A DNA stretch of 47,762 bases, from positions 1-47,762 of the forward strand of contig PNQY01000087.1 of NCBI GenBank assembly GCA_002909145.1, in the 5' to 3' direction. The notes beneath the pieces are model-generated. The model ran no database searches, had not been told where the DNA came from, and saw nothing but the letters and a program-made list of their open reading frames with translations. This document shows, in pieces, positions 1-8,579 of this stretch (its first letter is position 1; each line of letters begins with the position of its first letter). Made by a program: the position numbers and the translations under genes. Source of the DNA: Candidatus Thioglobus perditus (lineage in GTDB: Bacteria; Pseudomonadota; Gammaproteobacteria; PS1; Pseudothioglobaceae).

Positions 1-273
1 CCAGAAATAAACATTAATTTTGACGAACAAGGTCAGCAATTTGAAGCTATGGAAAAACTTGCTAAAAATGTTAGTTTTGAAGATGCTAAGATTACCACTA
101 TTGACGGCGTAAGAGTGGACTATCCAAATGGCTGGGGGCTGGTGCGCCCCTCTAATACTACACCATGCTTAGTATTACGTTTTGAGGCGGATAACCAAAA
201 AACCTTAGAAGAAATTCAAGAAAAATTTAGAATCTGGCTAGAAAATAACAAAATTTCTACTGAAGATTTTTAA
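1..273 (+). CDS. algC: Phosphomannomutase/phosphoglucomutase, C-terminal end (partial)
   Basis: The reading frame is open from base 1 and ends at TAA 271-273, so only the last 90 residues are present. It interconverts hexose 1- and 6-phosphates for nucleotide-sugar, LPS or exopolysaccharide synthesis in the cytoplasm. The fragment is the phosphate-binding C-terminal domain 4 of the alpha-D-phosphohexomutase superfamily. Its hallmark is DGVRVDYPNGWGLVRPSNTTP, close to the AlgC/CpsG form, in which R-x-SNT-x-P grips the sugar phosphate. The ATG at 49 is internal, because homologous sequence continues upstream of it. The choice between AlgC and ManB/GlmM-type naming rests on this fragment alone. 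Confidence 0.85.
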   Translation, partial: PEININFDEQGQQFEAMEKLAKNVSFEDAKITTIDGVRVDYPNGWGLVRPSNTTPCLVLRFEADNQKTLEEIQEKFRIWLENNKISTEDF

Positions 274-370
274 TTTTAATTATTTGCTAAATTTTTAAAA
301 AAATGGTGAAAATAACCCGTTTTTAAGTAAAAAATGGTGTTTTTATGCTGTTTTTTGTCAATTTATTGAT

Positions 371-402
371 TTTTATGAATAAAATTTAGATTATTCATAA
401 AA
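371..402. terminator. AT-rich 12-bp inverted repeat between convergent algC and rluC
   Basis: TTTTATGAATAA (371-382) and TTATTCATAAAA (391-402) are perfect inverted arms around an 8-nt loop. The second arm begins with the rluC stop codon. Its position between two convergent genes suggests a bidirectional transcription end. The stem has very little G+C and no clean T-tract, so termination strength is uncertain. Confidence 0.45.
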
Positions 403-1278
403 TTTGCTAAATTTTGAAGCGATATTGTATTTCTCACCCTTGTAAATAAATGACAATTTGTTTGCATGAAGCATAAGTCTTTTTGCACCAGTGTCTTTAA
501 TTCTTTCTTCCTCTAATAAATTTCTACACAAATATTTATTAGATATTTTTTCATCTACACCATAGATTGGATCGCCCAAAATACTATTGCCTATAGAGTC
601 TAAATGCACCCTTATTTGATGCTGTCTACCGGTAACAGGTATAGCTTTAACCAAAGTTGTGTTATCTTTTTCGTTAAATTTTAAAGGCTGAATATGAGTT
701 ATTGACTCTTTGCCATTTTTATTTTCACAAGTCATCTTAATTGTGATTTTGCTATTTGACTTGGATATCAAATGATTAATCGTAAGACTATTAGATATCT
801 TCCCTCTAACCACGGCCAGATATTCTTTTTTATACTCCTTATCCTCAAACATGGTTTTTAAAACAGTATTTGCTTGTTTATTTTTGGCAATTAAGACCAA
901 GCCAGAAGTTTCTGCGTCAATTCTATGAACTAAATCAGCATTATCACCAAACTGATACCTTATTTCATCAAGCAAGCTATATGGAGTTGTTTTTCGGGTT
1001 GGATGAACCATAAGCCCCGAGGGTTTATCAAATACCGCAAAATCATTTTGTTCAAATATAGGCTTAAGTCCTCTTGTATGGCCTTCAAATACGGCAACTT
1101 GAACAAACCCTCCTGTAACAATATCTCCATTAACAAAAGCCTCTCCTTGGTCGTTAAAAACTCTATTTTTAGCAATAAGTTTTTGTGCTTTGGATAAGGA
1201 TAATTTCACATTTTCTAACAAAAATGTTTGTATTTTTTTACCACTCACAGATTTGTATTTTTTAAGTACAAATGGCAT
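391..1278 (-). CDS. rluC: 23S rRNA pseudouridine synthase, RluA/RluC family
   Basis: This 295-aa protein should isomerise specific uridines in 23S rRNA to pseudouridine. An S4-like RNA-binding region covers roughly residues 10-60, and the RluA catalytic domain follows. The catalytic motif is HRIDAETSG at 118-126, with D121 as the nucleophile; most relatives have HRLD, so the Ile is a mild variant. Downstream R-Q-H-Q-I-R-V-H is the conserved family motif. Length fits RluC/RluD-type enzymes. RluC targets 955/2504/2580 in E. coli; the specificity here is inferred from family resemblance only. It lies 68 bp downstream of a small membrane protein and could be the last gene of the hpf-mgtE unit. 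Confidence 0.85.
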   Translation of the reverse strand: MPFVLKKYKSVSGKKIQTFLLENVKLSLSKAQKLIAKNRVFNDQGEAFVNGDIVTGGFVQVAVFEGHTRGLKPIFEQNDFAVFDKPSGLMVHPTRKTTPYSLLDEIRYQFGDNADLVHRIDAETSGLVLIAKNKQANTVLKTMFEDKEYKKEYLAVVRGKISNSLTINHLISKSNSKITIKMTCENKNGKESITHIQPLKFNEKDNTTLVKAIPVTGRQHQIRVHLDSIGNSILGDPIYGVDEKISNKYLCRNLLEEERIKDTGAKRLMLHANKLSFIYKGEKYNIASKFSKFYE

Positions 1279-1346
1279 ATTTAAGAACTATATAAGGTTA
1301 AGTATTTTTATGAAAGTATTTATCGGTTTATTATCTATCCGATTAA

Positions 1347-1529
1347 TTATTTTTTGATTTTTTCTTTCCAGCTAGAAGCAATAGCAATATTAAAAATAAT
1401 TGCAAATAAAAAAATTACTAATGCTCGCTCCGATCCTTGGTAAAAGTAAGTATAAAAACTAACTGTTAGTAGCACAAAACCAATAATTGTTGATATTGCA
1501 AGACCAATATTTTTTTTAATAATACTCAT
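1347..1529 (-). CDS. Small two-helix membrane protein, function unknown
   Basis: The 60-aa product has a basic N-terminus (KKN), two hydrophobic stretches at about residues 8-28 and 36-52, and a lysine-rich C-terminal tail (SSWKEKIKK). This predicts a hairpin inner-membrane protein with both ends in the cytoplasm. I do not recognise a family. Its ATG lies 3 nt after the mgtE stop codon, so it is probably translated from the same mRNA by coupling. That placement makes a partner or regulator of the Mg2+ channel possible, but nothing in the sequence proves it. Confidence 0.6.
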   Translation of the reverse strand: MSIIKKNIGLAISTIIGFVLLTVSFYTYFYQGSERALVIFLFAIIFNIAIASSWKEKIKK

Positions 1530-1532
1530 AGC

Positions 1533-2885
1533 TTATATAAGTATTGCGGCCAAACCTAAAAAGGCCACAAAACCAATAACATCGGTTATCGTAGTTAAAA
1601 TTACGCCACCTGCGAGTGCCGGGTCAATTTTTAACTTAACAAGCAGTGAAGGTAAAAACGCTCCTGAAAATGCAGCAAAAATTAAATTAGTGACAATTGC
1701 CAAAGCAATAACAATGCTAAGTTGAATATCTGCAAACCACAAATAAGTTGCTATTGCAATTACAACTGACCATAATATTCCATTGAGAAGGCCAATTGCA
1801 ACTTCTTTACTAACAAGCGCCTTAATATTGGCTGTAGTAATTCTTCCAGTAGCAATACCTCTAGTTACCAAGATAAGTGTCTGTGTTCCAGCAATACCAC
1901 CCATAGATGCAACTACAGGCATAAGAATAGCTAGTGCTATTTTTTCTTGTAATGTAGCTTCAAACAAACCAATAAAAAATACCGCAATAAATGCAGTAAT
2001 AAGATTAACTCCTAGCCAAATACTACGACGCTTGGTTGATTGCACAACTGGTGCAAACACATCATCCTCTTCGTCAAGACCAGCCATTGACATCACTGAG
2101 TGCTCAGCCTCATCACGAATTACATCAACCACATCATCAATGGTAATGCGTCCAATAAGTTGATTATTTTCATCTACCACTGGAGCAGAAATCAAATTAC
2201 GATGCTCAAATAGATTTGCCACTTCATTTTCAGACATATCTGCAGCAACTGGCTTTAAATCTTTATTTATTAGCGGCTCAATACTTTGCTCAGCTTCATT
2301 GGTTAATAAAGTAGAGATATAAATTGCGCCAATATAATTGTAGGATCTGTCCACTACAAACACCTGATCGGTATCAACCGGCATTTCTTTTAATAGACGC
2401 AGATAACGAATAACTGTACGCACAGTAACATCATCACGTACAGTGATAATATCAATATTCATAAGTCCGCCAGCAGAATCCTCAGGATATGACAATACTT
2501 GCTTTAGGCGATCCCTGTGTCTATGATCTAGTGTAAGTAATAAATTATGTAATGCAGACTCTGGAAGCTCTGGAACGATATCAGCCAAATCATCCATGTC
2601 AAGACCTTCGGTAGCCTTAACAATAGAATCAACATCCATCTCATATAACAATTGAGACTGAACATCTTCATTTAAATCTTTAAGAGTTTCACCTTGAGTG
2701 TTTGGATCAATTTTAAACCACAGCTTAGTTCTAAATTTAGGCGGTATGGCTTCTAATAGGCGTGCTATTTCACCAGGGTGTAATCCGGATAGTTGAGATT
2801 CTGCCTCTTCATACAAAGAAGCCTCCAAAGAAATTGTCAATCTATGGAGGCGCTCTTCGAAAGAAGTGTTTTCAACTTCTGACAT
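1533..2885 (-). CDS. mgtE: Magnesium transporter MgtE
   Basis: This is a 450-aa Mg2+ channel/transporter of the inner membrane. The order is the standard one: an acidic superhelical N domain (about 15-130), a tandem CBS pair (about 135-255, including DQVFVVD and ISAPVVDENNQLIGRITIDDVVD), then a C-terminal pore domain with five hydrophobic helices (about 285-450). The pore region carries PVVASMGGIAGTQT, matching the conserved selectivity segment. Length is normal. In this family the cytosolic N and CBS domains bind Mg2+ and close the channel. I see no M-box riboswitch in the 57-bp gap upstream; the gene follows hpf and probably shares its transcript. Confidence 0.95.
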   Translation of the reverse strand: MSEVENTSFEERLHRLTISLEASLYEEAESQLSGLHPGEIARLLEAIPPKFRTKLWFKIDPNTQGETLKDLNEDVQSQLLYEMDVDSIVKATEGLDMDDLADIVPELPESALHNLLLTLDHRHRDRLKQVLSYPEDSAGGLMNIDIITVRDDVTVRTVIRYLRLLKEMPVDTDQVFVVDRSYNYIGAIYISTLLTNEAEQSIEPLINKDLKPVAADMSENEVANLFEHRNLISAPVVDENNQLIGRITIDDVVDVIRDEAEHSVMSMAGLDEEDDVFAPVVQSTKRRSIWLGVNLITAFIAVFFIGLFEATLQEKIALAILMPVVASMGGIAGTQTLILVTRGIATGRITTANIKALVSKEVAIGLLNGILWSVVIAIATYLWFADIQLSIVIALAIVTNLIFAAFSGAFLPSLLVKLKIDPALAGGVILTTITDVIGFVAFLGLAAILI

Positions 2886-2942
2886 TATTTTTTTTATATT
2901 CCTTTAAAGTAAACAACCAAATTGCATTATTTACAGTTTATA

Positions 2943-3239
2943 TCAATTTTTTCTATGATTATTTAGCTTTTCTTTATGCTTCCTAATTTGTGAATCTAGC
3001 TTGTTAACCATTTGATCGATAGATGCGTACATATCATTGCTTTCAGCTTTTGCAAATAAATCGGCACCACTAACATGTATTGTCGCCTCGGCTTTCTGCA
3101 CGTCTTTTTCTACTTCTAAAATCATATTAATATTAATCACGTGATCGAAGTGATGTTTAATTTTAGCTAGTTTTTCAGTAGAATGTTGCTTGATTGCTTC
3201 AGTGATATCGAGATGGTGACCAGAAATATTTAATTGCAT
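2943..3239 (-). CDS. hpf: Ribosome hibernation promoting factor, short form
   Basis: The 98-aa protein has only the RaiA/HPF N-terminal beta-alpha-beta domain (starting MQLNISGHHLDITEAIKQH) and a lysine/arginine-rich tail, so it is a short HPF or YfiA type rather than the long form. These proteins bind the decoding region of the 30S subunit and silence or dimerise ribosomes in slow growth. The start is well supported: AAGGAG (complement of 3245-3250) lies five bases before the ATG, and a TATAAT box sits just upstream. In many gammaproteobacteria hpf follows rpoN; here it heads a unit with mgtE. Confidence 0.9.
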   Translation of the reverse strand: MQLNISGHHLDITEAIKQHSTEKLAKIKHHFDHVININMILEVEKDVQKAEATIHVSGADLFAKAESNDMYASIDQMVNKLDSQIRKHKEKLNNHRKN

Positions 3240-3244
3240 ATATG

Positions 3245-3261
3245 CTCCTTATCAAATTATA
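3245..3261 (-). promoter_or_regulatory. Minus-10 box and ribosome binding site for hpf
   Basis: On the minus strand TATAAT (complement of 3256-3261) is followed by AAGGAG (3245-3250) and the hpf ATG. A -35 is poor (TGCAAC at 17 bp). The inferred transcript would have a leader of only about 10-15 nt. Confidence 0.5.
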
Positions 3262-3360
3262 AAATATTCAGTTATATTGTTGCATAAACTTAAACTAAAT
3301 TGTAAAGTATTTATTGCTTCTAATTATAAATAAAAACCCCCGTTAAAGCGTTTTTATGTA

Positions 3361-3397
3361 TATAATAGTACGTTTTAATTATTCTATATTCAGGAGA
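3361..3397 (+). promoter_or_regulatory. Minus-10 box and strong ribosome binding site for the 67-aa ORF
   Basis: A perfect TATAAT lies at 3361-3366, and AGGAGA at 3392-3397 sits five bases before the ATG at 3403. I do not see a good -35 element. This leaves a leader of about 30 nt. Confidence 0.55.
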
Positions 3398-3402
3398 AAA
3401 TT

Positions 3403-3606
3403 ATGGACGCAGTTAGTCAAGAAAATAACGAATTAAGCGCAAAGAGAATTGCTTTACAAGAATCATTTAAAGAGCACACTGATGCAAATGGTTTTTCATA
3501 CGAAGAGTGGATCAACCCTCCAGCTGGATCTTTCTATGAAACTTATAAAAACGAATTACAAGCAATTAACGACGTCATGTCGCCTGAATTGGCTTACCAA
3601 TCATAA
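3403..3606 (+). CDS. Small acidic hypothetical protein, monocistronic
   Basis: The 67-aa product is soluble, with no signal peptide or membrane segment. Its N-terminal half is charged and probably helical (residues 3-25). A central segment holds FSYEEWINPPAGSFYETY, followed by another helix (about 47-62). I recognise no family. A TATAAT box, a strong AGGAGA ribosome site and a good intrinsic terminator frame the gene closely, which argues that it is real and probably well expressed. The flanking genes (hpf/mgtE and argD) give no functional clue. Confidence 0.7.
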   Translation: MDAVSQENNELSAKRIALQESFKEHTDANGFSYEEWINPPAGSFYETYKNELQAINDVMSPELAYQS

Positions 3607-3626
3607 ATACTCTTTCTGATTGGTAT

Positions 3627-3653
3627 AAAAGCCCCATTTTGGGGCTTTTTTGT
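3627..3653 (+). terminator. Rho-independent terminator after the 67-aa ORF
   Basis: AAAAGCCCC (3627-3635), a 5-nt ATTTT loop and GGGGCTTTT (3641-3649) form a perfect 9-bp stem, followed by further T residues. It lies 20 bp past the stop codon and separates this gene from argD. Confidence 0.9.
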
Positions 3654-3691
3654 TTTAGAGACTAAATAAAAAAAACACATTACAAGTCACT

Positions 3692-4849
3692 ATGTCATAT
3701 TTAATGTCAAATTATGCACCGCTTAAAGTTAACTTTGTTAAAGGCGAAGGATGCTATCTAACAGACGACAAAGGTGATAAATATTTAGACGCCCTATCTG
3801 GAGTTGGGGTTGTGAACTTGGGTCATTGCCATAAAGAAATCACTAAAGCAATTCAAAATCAAGCTGGCACATTACTACATACTAGCAACTGGTACCATAT
3901 AAAACACCAAGAAGATTTAGCTGCAAAACTTTGTAAGCTAGCCAATATGGATAATGCATTCTTTGGCAATTCTGGTGCTGAAGCAAACGAAGCAGCAATC
4001 AAAATTGCACGCCTTCATGCTAGGGCTAACAATATTGACAATCCGGTAATACTTAGTGCGAATCAAAGTTTTCATGGTCGCACTATGGCCACACTTTCTG
4101 CAACCGGAAATGAAAAGGTTCAGTCTGGATTTACGCCACTACTTAGTGAATTTATACATATCAACTTTAATGATATCGATGCCATAAATGCACATACTGA
4201 TAATAACAATATAGTTGCTATTATGCTTGAACCCATTCAGGGTGAGAGTGGAGTAATAATGCCAGATAGTGATTATCTAAATAAAGTGCAAAAAATTTGC
4301 AATGACAATAACTACCTGTTGATTCTTGATGAAGTACAAACTGGCATTGGTCGTACAGGAAAGTTATTTGCACATCAATACAACAATATTACTCCAGATG
4401 TATTAACACTAGCAAAGGGTCTCGGTAACGGGGTTCCAATTGGTGCATGTTTAGCAAAAGGCAAAGCTAGTAAATTATTAACACCTGGAAGCCATGGATC
4501 AACTTTTGGTGGCAATCCATTAGTATGTAAAACTGCAATTACAGTACTAGATATTATTGAAAAAGATAATATCTTAGATAACTGTATAAAAATGGGGGAA
4601 TACTTAGCATCTGCATTTAAAGCTAAATTTGCAAATACAGAAAAAGTAGTTGAGATTCGATCCAAAGGTTTAATGCTAGCCATTGAACTTAATCAGGACT
4701 GTTCTGGTCTTTTACAAAAGGCACTAGAAAACAATCTATTAATTAACATTACTGGGAAATCAATACGCCTACTTCCGCCTCTTATTATCAATCAAGATGA
4801 GGCTGATACTATAATCACCAAAATTTGTAGCTTGGTAGATGCTTTATAG
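3692..4849 (+). CDS. argD: Acetylornithine aminotransferase
   Basis: This 385-aa PLP enzyme converts N-acetylglutamate semialdehyde to N-acetylornithine in arginine synthesis, and may also act in the lysine/DAP branch. It is a class-III aminotransferase with the G-N-S-G-A-E-A-N-E phosphate/PLP region near 90-100 and LDEVQTGIGRTG carrying the PLP-nitrogen aspartate. The Schiff-base lysine is K242, in LAKGLGNG. Length is typical. The ATG lacks a clear Shine-Dalgarno sequence. argF follows after 15 bp, making a two-gene arginine unit. Confidence 0.95.
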   Translation: MSYLMSNYAPLKVNFVKGEGCYLTDDKGDKYLDALSGVGVVNLGHCHKEITKAIQNQAGTLLHTSNWYHIKHQEDLAAKLCKLANMDNAFFGNSGAEANEAAIKIARLHARANNIDNPVILSANQSFHGRTMATLSATGNEKVQSGFTPLLSEFIHINFNDIDAINAHTDNNNIVAIMLEPIQGESGVIMPDSDYLNKVQKICNDNNYLLILDEVQTGIGRTGKLFAHQYNNITPDVLTLAKGLGNGVPIGACLAKGKASKLLTPGSHGSTFGGNPLVCKTAITVLDIIEKDNILDNCIKMGEYLASAFKAKFANTEKVVEIRSKGLMLAIELNQDCSGLLQKALENNLLINITGKSIRLLPPLIINQDEADTIITKICSLVDAL

Positions 4850-4864
4850 GCTGGAGATATACTT

Positions 4865-5767
4865 ATGACAAAGCACTTTATTAATCTAGACGACTTATCG
4901 ACCGATGATTTAGCCAAAATTATTGACAATGCAATAAAGCTAAAACAACAACATAAAGCCGGTGAAATTAACAACACCCTAAAAAACAAGACCTTGGCAA
5001 TGATTTTTGATAAATCATCAACACGAACGCGTGTTTCTTTTGAAGCAGGTATGACTCAATTAGGTGGGCATTCTTTATTCTTGTCAGATAGAGATATTCA
5101 GCTTGGACGTGGAGAGCCCATTGTTGATAGTTCTATAGTAATTAGTTCAATGGTAGATGCGGTAATGATGCGCATATCCTCACACGAGGATATCAATACA
5201 TTTGCCAATAACTCTTCTGTGCCTATTATTAACGCCCTATCAGATGAATCGCATCCTTGCCAATTATTGGCTGATATGATGACTTACCAAGAGCATGTTG
5301 GTAATATCAAAGGAAAAACTGTAGCTTGGGTTGGCGATGGAAATAATATGTGCCATACATATATGCAAGCAGCAAAAGCATTTGAGTTTAAGTTAAACAT
5401 AGCAACTCCTGATGGATACAAACCAGATCAAAGTTTTACTGAAAAATATGCAAACTGTATAAATCTATTTGATAACGCAAAAGATGCTTGTACAGATGTT
5501 GACTTGGTTGTAACTGATGTTTGGGCATCTATGGGTCAAGAAGCTGAACAAGCAAAACGTGAACTAGCATTTAAGAATTTTCAAGTAAATGAAGATTTAA
5601 TGGAGAATGCTAAAGATAGTAGTGTATTTATGCACTGTCTGCCTGCCCATCGTGGTGAAGAAGTTTCTGCAGGTGTTATTGATGGTAAACAAAGCCTGGT
5701 ATGGAGCGAAGCTGAAAATAGATTACACGCTCAAAAGGCACTACTATTATATTTGCTAGACAAATAA
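4865..5767 (+). CDS. argF: Ornithine carbamoyltransferase
   Basis: This 300-aa enzyme makes citrulline from ornithine and carbamoyl phosphate. The carbamoyl-phosphate site SSTRTR is at 51-56, HPCQ follows in the linker region, and the C-terminal HCLPAHRGEEV carries the catalytic Cys-Leu-Pro. Length matches the short anabolic OTCase type. GGAG eight bases before the ATG supports the start. Its stop codon directly abuts the convergent queH stop, with no visible terminator between them. No ARG-box-like palindrome was seen upstream. Confidence 0.96.
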   Translation: MTKHFINLDDLSTDDLAKIIDNAIKLKQQHKAGEINNTLKNKTLAMIFDKSSTRTRVSFEAGMTQLGGHSLFLSDRDIQLGRGEPIVDSSIVISSMVDAVMMRISSHEDINTFANNSSVPIINALSDESHPCQLLADMMTYQEHVGNIKGKTVAWVGDGNNMCHTYMQAAKAFEFKLNIATPDGYKPDQSFTEKYANCINLFDNAKDACTDVDLVVTDVWASMGQEAEQAKRELAFKNFQVNEDLMENAKDSSVFMHCLPAHRGEEVSAGVIDGKQSLVWSEAENRLHAQKALLLYLLDK

Positions 5768-6466
5768 CTATTTAGATATATTGTCTAGTTTTAGCTTGGC
5801 ATCTTTGTAAAATTTAACTCCACGTACAATCTTTTCACGGCCATTTTTTTCATGCCAGCTGTTAACATCTCTTAAAGAATATACACAACCACAATACCCT
5901 TGTTGGTAGAATTCTTCACGCTTAGCCACCTCTAGCATACGCTGAGATCCGCCACTCTTTCTCCAATTAAAATCCCAATACGCAACATCATCATAAGTAT
6001 TTACTGCTCTTGATGCGCACTTATTTACTTGATTCATATCTTTCCATCTTGACACCCCAAGAGTAGATGTTAATAAAGGAAAGCCATTTTCATGTGCATA
6101 CAATGCTGATCTTTCAAGACGCATATCAAAACAAGTAGTGCAGCGCTCACCACGCTCTGGTTCGTGCTCTTGACCTTTAGTTTTAGCAAACCAATTATCA
6201 GTATCATAATCAGCGTCCACAAATGGAATGCCTAATTTTTTGGCAAAACGAATGTTTTCTTCTTTACGTAATTCATATTCATCTCTTGGATGGATATTTG
6301 GATTATAAAAGAAAATTGTTACATCAAGATTTGCTGCAACTAATGCCTCCATAATATCACCTGCACAAGATGCACAGCAAGAATGTAGCAGTAGTTTTTT
6401 CTCACCATTTGGAGCGTCTAATTGTGGCCTTTTATAGCCTGCCAATGAGTAATCTACTTTAGACAT
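5768..6466 (-). CDS. queH: Epoxyqueuosine reductase QueH
   Basis: The product should reduce epoxyqueuosine to queuosine in tRNA, the last step of Q synthesis, as the non-cobalamin alternative to QueG. The DUF208 signature is present: [12 protein letters not shown] near the N-terminus (adjacent Cys pair plus a third Cys), a central [11 protein letters not shown], and [10 protein letters not shown] near the C-terminus. These cysteines are the [4Fe-4S] and redox ligands in characterised QueH. I chose ATG 6466 (232 aa, MSKVDYS) over the TTG at 6493. With that start it overlaps the upstream gene by 13 bp. Confidence 0.9.
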   Translation of the reverse strand: MSKVDYSLAGYKRPQLDAPNGEKKLLLHSCCASCAGDIMEALVAANLDVTIFFYNPNIHPRDEYELRKEENIRFAKKLGIPFVDADYDTDNWFAKTKGQEHEPERGERCTTCFDMRLERSALYAHENGFPLLTSTLGVSRWKDMNQVNKCASRAVNTYDDVAYWDFNWRKSGGSQRMLEVAKREEFYQQGYCGCVYSLRDVNSWHEKNGREKIVRGVKFYKDAKLKLDNISK

Positions 6467-6873
6467 TGTTTTAAATTTTTTAACACTTCCCAAGCTTCAC
6501 GTTTTAAAGTGTCATTATTAATAATCAAACTTGGATGATGAGTAGAAAAACAATTATTAGTGTTTATTTTAAGATCATTACTCATTATTAATATCGACTG
6601 AGTGTTATATTTACTAACACTATCTTCTAATGTATTTGCATCTACACTAATACATTCTATATCGGTATCAGCAAGAGAAATAGCTCCCAGCATTTTTAAT
6701 AAAAAACCACGTGATTCGCCTTGGACACAAAAAGAATCTTTATTAGCACTCTCAATTACTAAACACTTAGTATTTACTTTCTCTTCTATGGCTTTATTTG
6801 TAGATTTTTGAGAATGCAAATATTTAGGAATGCCTAAGGCATCAAGGTATTTAATTCTCAAAGATTCATGCAT
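6454..6873 (-). CDS. holD: Putative DNA polymerase III psi subunit (HolD-like)
   Basis: This 139-aa protein begins with a conserved-looking segment (residues 5-20, [15 protein letters not shown]) resembling the N-terminal chi-binding peptide of gammaproteobacterial HolD. It ends with an HPS...[13 protein letters not shown] motif, as in HolD and some uracil-glycosylase-like proteins. Psi would link the chi subunit to the clamp loader. The middle is divergent, with no catalytic motif, so this is a family-level guess. It sits 2 bp after leuA and overlaps queH, so it is probably read from the leuA transcript. Confidence 0.5.
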   Translation of the reverse strand: MHESLRIKYLDALGIPKYLHSQKSTNKAIEEKVNTKCLVIESANKDSFCVQGESRGFLLKMLGAISLADTDIECISVDANTLEDSVSKYNTQSILIMSNDLKINTNNCFSTHHPSLIINNDTLKREAWEVLKNLKQCLK

Positions 6874-6875
6874 AT

Positions 6876-8408
6876 TTAAACCTGAGGATGGGCTTTGCTA
6901 GTTGCTGCCAAAACCTTATTTAAACCATGAATATAAGCCTTAGCACTTGCAGTAATAATATCTGTATCAGCACCCTGACCATTAACAATCTTGCCATTGT
7001 GTTCTAGTCGCACATTTACCTCTCCAAGGGCGTCAGTACCCTGTGTAACATTAGACACTGAATACAATTGTAAATTCATCTCAATATCCATTAAAGAATT
7101 AATAGCACTAAATGTTGCATCCACCGCACCAGGAGTATACGCTGTAGCAGTTTTCTCTTCACCATTAATAGACAACACTACTGTTGCTGAATTTTGCTCT
7201 CCAGTTTCTGTACAAACTTTAAGAGAAACCAATTTAATGGTTTCATTTTCTTCAGTTTGAGATTCTGACACTAGGGCTTGCAAGTCTTCATCAAAAATCT
7301 CATGCTTTTTATCAGCCAATTCTTTGAACTTTCTAAATGCGTCATTTAGACCCTCTTCTGACTCAAACTCAACCCCAAGCTCTGACAATCTAGCCTTGAA
7401 TGCGTTGCGTCCAGAGTGCTTACCCATTACCAATTGATTTGCGTTCCAACCAACATCTTCTGCGCGCATTATTTCATAAGTTTCACGATGCTTTAATACC
7501 CCGTCTTGATGAATACCGGCTTCATGTGCAAATGCATTTGCACCAACAATCGCCTTATTTGGCTGAACAATAAAACCTGTAACACTTGAAACCAGTCTTG
7601 ATGCAGATAAGATATGCGTGGTATCAATACCACTGTCACAATCAAAAACGTCTTGTCGAGTACGAACCGCCATTACTAGCTCTTCCAACGAAGTATTTCC
7701 AGCTCTCTCACCAAGGCCATTAATAGTGCACTCAACCTGTCTAGCTCCATTTAATACTGCAGATAATGAGTTAGCTACAGCTAAACCCAAATCATTGTGA
7801 CAATGTGCTGAAAAAATCGCCTTATCAGAATTTGGTATACGCTCAATTAGTGACTTCATAGTTGCACCAAACTGATGTGGAACGTTATAACCCACAGTGT
7901 CTGGAATATTAATTGTAGTTGCACCAGAATTAATAGCTGCTTCAATCACACGGCACAAAAAATCTTCGTCTGAGCGTCCCGCATCTTCTGGAGAGAACTC
8001 AACATTATCAGTATATCTTCTGGCACGCTCTACTGCATAAACAGCTTGCTCTACTACTTGATCAGGAGTCATTTGTAGTTTCATCTGCATATGAATATCA
8101 CTTGTAGCAATAAAAGTATGAATGCGTGATGAATTAGCACCTTTTAACGCCTCCCCTGCTCTATCAATATCTTTATCCGTTGCCCTAGCAAGTGAACAAA
8201 TAGTTGAGTCTTTTACTGCATTAGCAACAGCCTGAACTGCCTCAAAATCTCCAGGTGAGGCAATAGCAAACCCTGCTTCAATAACATCAACCTGCATTTT
8301 TTCCAATACTTTAGCAATGCGCACTTTTTCATCTTTTGTCATTGATGCACCAGGTGATTGCTCTCCATCACGCAGTGTTGTATCAAAAATAATTAATTTA
8401 TCAGACAT
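6876..8408 (-). CDS. leuA: 2-isopropylmalate synthase
   Basis: The 510-aa protein condenses acetyl-CoA with 2-oxoisovalerate, the committed step of leucine synthesis. The TIM barrel opens with [10 protein letters not shown] (9-18) and carries the metal-binding HCH at 202-204 (AHCHNDLG). The region from about 390 onward is the regulatory LeuA dimer domain, the leucine feedback site in this family. Length is that of the bacterial LeuA type 1 group. AAGGAG lies six bases before the ATG. The 171-bp upstream gap has two small hairpins. ilvBHC lies upstream on the same strand, with pssA in between. Confidence 0.95.
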   Translation of the reverse strand: MSDKLIIFDTTLRDGEQSPGASMTKDEKVRIAKVLEKMQVDVIEAGFAIASPGDFEAVQAVANAVKDSTICSLARATDKDIDRAGEALKGANSSRIHTFIATSDIHMQMKLQMTPDQVVEQAVYAVERARRYTDNVEFSPEDAGRSDEDFLCRVIEAAINSGATTINIPDTVGYNVPHQFGATMKSLIERIPNSDKAIFSAHCHNDLGLAVANSLSAVLNGARQVECTINGLGERAGNTSLEELVMAVRTRQDVFDCDSGIDTTHILSASRLVSSVTGFIVQPNKAIVGANAFAHEAGIHQDGVLKHRETYEIMRAEDVGWNANQLVMGKHSGRNAFKARLSELGVEFESEEGLNDAFRKFKELADKKHEIFDEDLQALVSESQTEENETIKLVSLKVCTETGEQNSATVVLSINGEEKTATAYTPGAVDATFSAINSLMDIEMNLQLYSVSNVTQGTDALGEVNVRLEHNGKIVNGQGADTDIITASAKAYIHGLNKVLAATSKAHPQV

Positions 8409-8455
8409 TTAAGTCTCCTTTTTGTGTGTTTATTTGTGTTAAATTTTGGATGCTA

Positions 8456-8496
8456 GGCATTTATGCCACGCGATATGATTTTTTGCCTTACGGCAA
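8456..8496. promoter_or_regulatory. Two small hairpins in the leuA leader
   Basis: In the leuA-pssA gap, GGCA-TTTA-TGCC (8456-8467) and TTGCC-TTAC-GGCAA (8483-8496) are compact perfect hairpins 15 nt apart. Read on the minus strand they lie 48-88 nt before leuA. No leucine-rich leader ORF is evident. They could be leader structures or a weak terminator for pssA; I cannot tell which. Confidence 0.35.
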
Positions 8497-8579
8497 TAAT
8501 CGCTTTAAGAGTAATGTAGCACTCTGCATAGATAAGTAAATAGTTGAATATTTATTCATAAAGTGAATTATAAATGAAA

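Noticed and set aside
1783-2163. 126-aa plus-strand ORF opposite mgtE
   Set aside because: It is antisense to the MgtE membrane domain, and its composition is explained by that overlap.
2886-2942. M-box (Mg2+) riboswitch before mgtE
   Set aside because: The gap is 57 bp, far too short for the element.
6467-6493. queH starting at TTG 6493
   Set aside because: ATG 6466 gives the expected N-terminus; the nine extra residues are the antisense-free tail region of the upstream gene.
8409-8579. leuA leader-peptide attenuator
   Set aside because: No ORF with a run of leucine codons is present in the gap; only two short hairpins are seen.
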